A stretch of DNA of 7,569 nt from Candidatus Hydromicrobium americanum (GTDB lineage: Bacteria; Actinomycetota; Humimicrobiia; Humimicrobiales; Humimicrobiaceae): assembly GCA_002779205.1 (NCBI GenBank), contig PEXF01000147.1, positions 812 to 8,380 on the forward strand. Reading direction: 5' to 3'. The position numbers and the translations under genes were made by a program. Shown here piece after piece: positions 5,809 through 7,569 of this stretch; positions within the stretch are counted from its first letter, which is position 1, and every line of letters begins with the position of its first letter. The notes beneath the pieces were generated by a model. It worked only from the letters and a program-made list of their open reading frames with translations. It searched no databases and was not told the origin of the DNA.

Positions 5809-6672
5809 GTGAAATATAGATTATTTAGAGATAGTAAAAAAGAGATTAAAGAAAATTTAAAAGATTTAAAAGTTATATATACTGATCTTGACGGTACTTT
5901 ATTTAATGACAGGGGTTGTATTATTAAAGATGAGAAAGGTGGTTATTATTTTAAAGCAGTTAAACTGCTGTCTGAGATAGCAAGAAAAAACTGGGATGTT
6001 GTTCTGGTATCTGGAAGAAATAAGTTCCAGTTGAGATATAATGCTCAGATTATTGGACTGAAAAATTATATTGCGGAGTTAGGTTCTGAATTAGTCTATA
6101 ATCTGGGTAAAGAAGTTTATGCTACGTTTGAAAGACAGAAGATAAAATATGATCTGACATATGAAGGAAAAGATTTAATAAAGATTATAGAATTATTTAA
6201 GAAAAATTTTCCGGGTAAAATAGAAAGTAAGATGGAATGGAGCAGGTATAGGTCACATACTGTATTATTTTTTGGAGAAATAAATCTGAATTTCGCAAAC
6301 AAACTACTTAAAAAAGAAGGATATGGAGAGCTTGTTCTGGTAGACAACGGGCTTTCATCATTAGTAGAATTAGGTCTGGATATAGATAGATTGCACATTT
6401 ATAATTTAATGCCTAAGGGAGTTAATAAGACAAATGGGATAAAGCTGGATAAAAAAATTAGAAATTTTGATATCAATAATTGTATAGCGCTTGGCGACTC
6501 ACTGGAAGACTTAAAAATGGCAGGTGAGGTCAAATACTTTTTCCTTATGGGGAATGCACTGGAGCATAAGGAAATGATACTGGATGAACTTGATAAATAT
6601 AATAATGTATATGTAACCGACGGTGTTATGAATAAGGGTTGGGCAGAGGTTATAGAGTATCTGGCGAATTAA
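5809..6672 (+). CDS. Cof-type HAD phosphatase (mannosyl-3-phosphoglycerate phosphatase / SPP-like)
   Basis: The 287-residue product is a haloacid-dehalogenase hydrolase of the IIB (C2-cap) class, expected to dephosphorylate a sugar or other small phosphate ester in the cytoplasm. Motif I is DLDGT (26-30; D26 nucleophile, D28 acid/base), motif II VSGR (67-70, S68), motif III the Lys of MPKG (K203), and motif IV IALGDSLEDL (226-235; D230, D234). The cap lies roughly at 80-195. The layout, including the MPKGVNKTNGI segment (201-211), resembles mannosyl-3-phosphoglycerate phosphatase and sucrose-phosphatase-like proteins, but no synthase partner is present, so the substrate is left open. Translation starts at GTG 5809, with AAAGG (5796-5800) 8 nt before it. 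It stands 113 nt after the protease gene, with the palindrome in the gap, so it could be expressed alone or by read-through. Confidence 0.85.
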   Translation: MKYRLFRDSKKEIKENLKDLKVIYTDLDGTLFNDRGCIIKDEKGGYYFKAVKLLSEIARKNWDVVLVSGRNKFQLRYNAQIIGLKNYIAELGSELVYNLGKEVYATFERQKIKYDLTYEGKDLIKIIELFKKNFPGKIESKMEWSRYRSHTVLFFGEINLNFANKLLKKEGYGELVLVDNGLSSLVELGLDIDRLHIYNLMPKGVNKTNGIKLDKKIRNFDINNCIALGDSLEDLKMAGEVKYFFLMGNALEHKEMILDELDKYNNVYVTDGVMNKGWAEVIEYLAN

Positions 6673-6718
6673 ACTAACTACTTTACTTCCAATTTTTTAT
6701 TATGATAATGATATTATT

Positions 6719-6747
6719 TTCAATATGACCATTAAATAGTTTATAAT
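6719..6747 (+). promoter_or_regulatory. Candidate promoter for the YtxH-like gene
   Basis: A perfect TATAAT (6742-6747) lies 17 nt after TTCAAT (6719-6724), a weak -35. Transcription would start near 6754, about 34 nt before the ATG. An AT-rich inverted repeat, ATAAT-GAT-ATTAT followed by TTT (about 6705-6720), lies just before it and could help end the upstream transcript, but it is very weak. Confidence 0.4.
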
Positions 6748-6787
6748 AAAGACGTAAATTAATTAATTAATAAAGGATGTATCAATA

Positions 6788-7099
6788 ATGTGTAATAATA
6801 ATTCAGGTCCTGGAAGTGGTGGACATAATAAATCTGTTGGGAAGGGTTTAGCAGAGGTATTAATAATTGTTTTGATTTCAATTTTTTCTGGATTTATATT
6901 AGGATTATTATTTGCACCCCAGTCTGGATTAAAAACTAGAAAAAATTTAATTGAAAAGCTTAAAGATATAATAGATAGAGGAAAATTTACCCTGGTCGAA
7001 GCAAAAGTTATGGGTGAGGAATTATTGGAGAAAGGCAAAGAAAAAGCCGGGGAAATATCCTCTAAAATTAAAGGTAAAAGTCAGTCAGATATTAATTGA
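6788..7099 (+). CDS. YtxH-like small membrane protein
   Basis: The 103-residue product is a YtxH-domain (general-stress-type) small membrane protein of unknown biochemical role. After a short polar Gly/Asn/Ser N-terminus (1-18) comes one hydrophobic segment (about 21-42: VLIIVLISIFSGFILGLLFA), ending in the family's LLFAPQSGLKTRKNL signature (40-54; APxSG and TRK). The remainder (55-103) is a charged, amphipathic helical region rich in Lys and Glu, likely cytoplasmic. The start is supported by AAAGGA (6772-6777) 10 nt upstream. It is the last protein gene before the RNA region. In Bacillus, members belong to stress regulons; nothing in this sequence confirms that here. Confidence 0.8.
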   Translation: MCNNNSGPGSGGHNKSVGKGLAEVLIIVLISIFSGFILGLLFAPQSGLKTRKNLIEKLKDIIDRGKFTLVEAKVMGEELLEKGKEKAGEISSKIKGKSQSDIN

Positions 7100-7129
7100 A
7101 ACTTAGCCACAACATCCTGTTTTCATCTG

Positions 7130-7158
7130 TTGACAATGATTTTTTACTATAGTAGACT
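7130..7158 (+). promoter_or_regulatory. Sigma70-type promoter of the structured RNA
   Basis: A perfect TTGACA (7130-7135), a 17-nt spacer, then TAGACT (7153-7158; 4 of 6 matches). The expected start lies 6-7 nt downstream at 7164-7165, exactly where the 5' strand of the RNA's closing helix begins. No coding gene follows, so it should drive the non-coding RNA and possibly tRNA-Lys. Confidence 0.65.
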
Positions 7159-7163
7159 TTACA

Positions 7164-7391
7164 AGTTAAATTAGCCGAAAGCCCCCCTTATTTCAATGAT
7201 GGGGATGAAGGCAAAAACGTCTTGAAACGGGCGTTATACTATCGTTAATGGATTCAATGGAATCTTTGATAGTGAAAATCTTAGGGAAACTAATTAGTCG
7301 CCTGTAAGTTTTGGCTTATAGCGAAATTTGGTCAGTACCTAAGAACCAGCCGACTTTGGTCGTGCAGAGTTTCAGGTTTGCTAATTTAACT
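7164..7391 (+). ncRNA. Structured non-coding RNA of about 228 nt, family unassigned
   Basis: There is no credible reading frame, but the strand folds densely. P1 is a perfect 12-bp helix closing the whole element, AGTTAAATTAGC (7164-7175) with GCTAATTTAACT (7380-7391). Inside, in order: GCC (7181-7183)/GGC (7210-7212) continued by CCCC (7184-7187)/GGGG (7201-7204) with a one-sided bulge; ACGTC (7217-7221)/GGCGT (7230-7234); ACTATC (7238-7243)/GATAGT (7268-7273) containing GATTC (7251-7255)/GAATC (7260-7264); CGC-c-TGTAAG (7299-7308)/CTTATAGCG (7315-7323); and GC-CGAC (7349-7354)/GTCG-t-GC (7359-7365). It begins at the start predicted from its own promoter. It lacks the landmarks of tmRNA, RNase P, SRP RNA and the common riboswitches. 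Its size and multi-helix form recall the raiA motif of Firmicutes and Actinobacteria, but I could not confirm this; it may be new. Confidence 0.7.
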
Positions 7392-7423
7392 GGACAGCTA
7401 ATGGCTGTGGCAGTTTTAGCTGT
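7388..7423 (+). terminator. Terminator-like hairpin competing with the RNA's closing helix
   Basis: AACTG (7388-7392)/CAGTT (7411-7415) flanks ACAGC (7394-7398)/GCTGT (7404-7408), a 10-bp stem with small internal mismatches, ending in a short TTTT (7414-7417). Its left arm uses the last four bases of the P1 3' strand, so the two helices exclude each other at that end. A second alternative, ACAGCT (7394-7399) with AGCTGT (7418-7423), would break the terminator form. The short T-run suggests weak or partial termination before tRNA-Lys. Confidence 0.4.
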
Positions 7424-7442
7424 TGTAATGTTGAATTAGTGG

Positions 7443-7518
7443 GGGCCGTTAGCTCAGTTGGTAGAGCACCGGACTTTTAATCCGGGTGTCGAAGGTTCGA
7501 ATCCTTCACGGCTCACCA
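7443..7518 (+). tRNA. tRNA-Lys (anticodon UUU) with encoded CCA
   Basis: A complete 76-nt cloverleaf. Acceptor GGGCCGT (7443-7449)/ACGGCTC (7508-7514), with one G-U pair at position 2-71. D arm GCTC (7452-7455)/GAGC (7464-7467). Anticodon stem CCGGA (7469-7473)/TCCGG (7481-7485) with loop CTTTTAA, anticodon TTT at 7476-7478, reading AAA and AAG. T arm GAAGG (7491-7495)/CCTTC (7503-7507) with loop TTCGAAT. Discriminator A7515 and CCA at 7516-7518 are encoded. It starts 51 nt after the structured RNA and has no clear promoter of its own, so co-transcription from the promoter at 7130 is likely. Confidence 0.97.
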
Positions 7519-7556
7519 GATTTATATAAGTGAATGGTAAGTACGGTGGAGATAAT

Positions 7557-7569
7557 TTGGGCAAACATG
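7557..7569 (+). CDS. Possible 5' end of the next gene, cut by the window edge
   Basis: GGTGGAG (7545-7551) lies 5 nt before TTG (7557-7559), which opens a frame reading L-G-K-H to the edge. An in-frame GTG at 7530 and an ATG in another frame at 7534 (in frame with the ATG at 7567) are alternatives with poorer ribosome binding sites. Only 4 codons are visible, so the product cannot be named. Confidence 0.3.

Noticed and set aside
6117..6398. 93-codon minus-strand frame inside the HAD gene
   Set aside because: It is a Ser/Pro-rich shadow of a gene with clear HAD motifs and has no ribosome binding site.
6763..7038. 91-codon minus-strand frame over the YtxH-like gene
   Set aside because: The plus-strand product has the APxSG/TRK signature and a good ribosome binding site; the opposite frame is a shadow.
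7181..7234. Possible TnpB-associated omega RNA or IS200/IS605 right end
   Set aside because: The C/G-rich hairpin is suggestive, but no transposase or TnpB coding sequence precedes it and the region has its own promoter and a closing helix.
7164..7391. Group I intron in or near the tRNA gene
   Set aside because: The tRNA is uninterrupted and the intron P7 and guanosine-site sequences are not recognisable.

Overview
The window comes from a low-GC bacterium (by eye about one third G+C). Signs that it is bacterial are Shine-Dalgarno sites, sigma70-type -35/-10 pairs, a tRNA gene with encoded CCA, and a PlsC-type acyltransferase. The gene set (MgtC/SapB, M50B site-2 protease with CBS domains, Cof-like HAD phosphatase, YtxH protein) fits a low-GC Firmicutes-like or uncultured candidate-phylum anaerobe. 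I cannot place it further from sequence alone.

Layout. (1) 1-1692, plus strand: the 3' end of an unrecognised gene overlaps by 8 nt a gene whose product has the hallmarks of an endonuclease III-type (HhH-GPD) DNA glycosylase, with an iron-sulfur cysteine loop split by a roughly 25-residue insertion. A strong ribosome binding site at the end of that gene has no full-length gene behind it. (2) 1693-2085: a scar-like segment holding only the C-terminal part of a PIN-domain gene on the minus strand. (3) 2086-4291, minus strand: a PlsC-like acyltransferase, a Mut7-C RNase-like protein with a zinc ribbon, and an MgtC/SapB membrane protein. (4) 4292-4570: a divergent promoter region. (5) 4571-7099, plus strand: an intramembrane site-2 protease with two CBS domains, a HAD phosphatase and a small YtxH-like membrane protein. 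(6) 7100-7569: a sigma70-type promoter followed immediately by a strongly folded non-coding RNA of about 228 nt closed by a perfect 12-bp long-range helix, then tRNA-Lys(UUU), then probably the start of the next gene.

How it fits together. The minus-strand genes and the 4571-7099 genes look like ordinary housekeeping or envelope-related genes in loose clusters with their own promoters. The left end looks like an accessory DNA-repair or DNA-modification cassette whose right edge has been lost. The two most interesting items are the structured RNA at about 7164-7423 and the unusual glycosylase with its partner at 3-1692.
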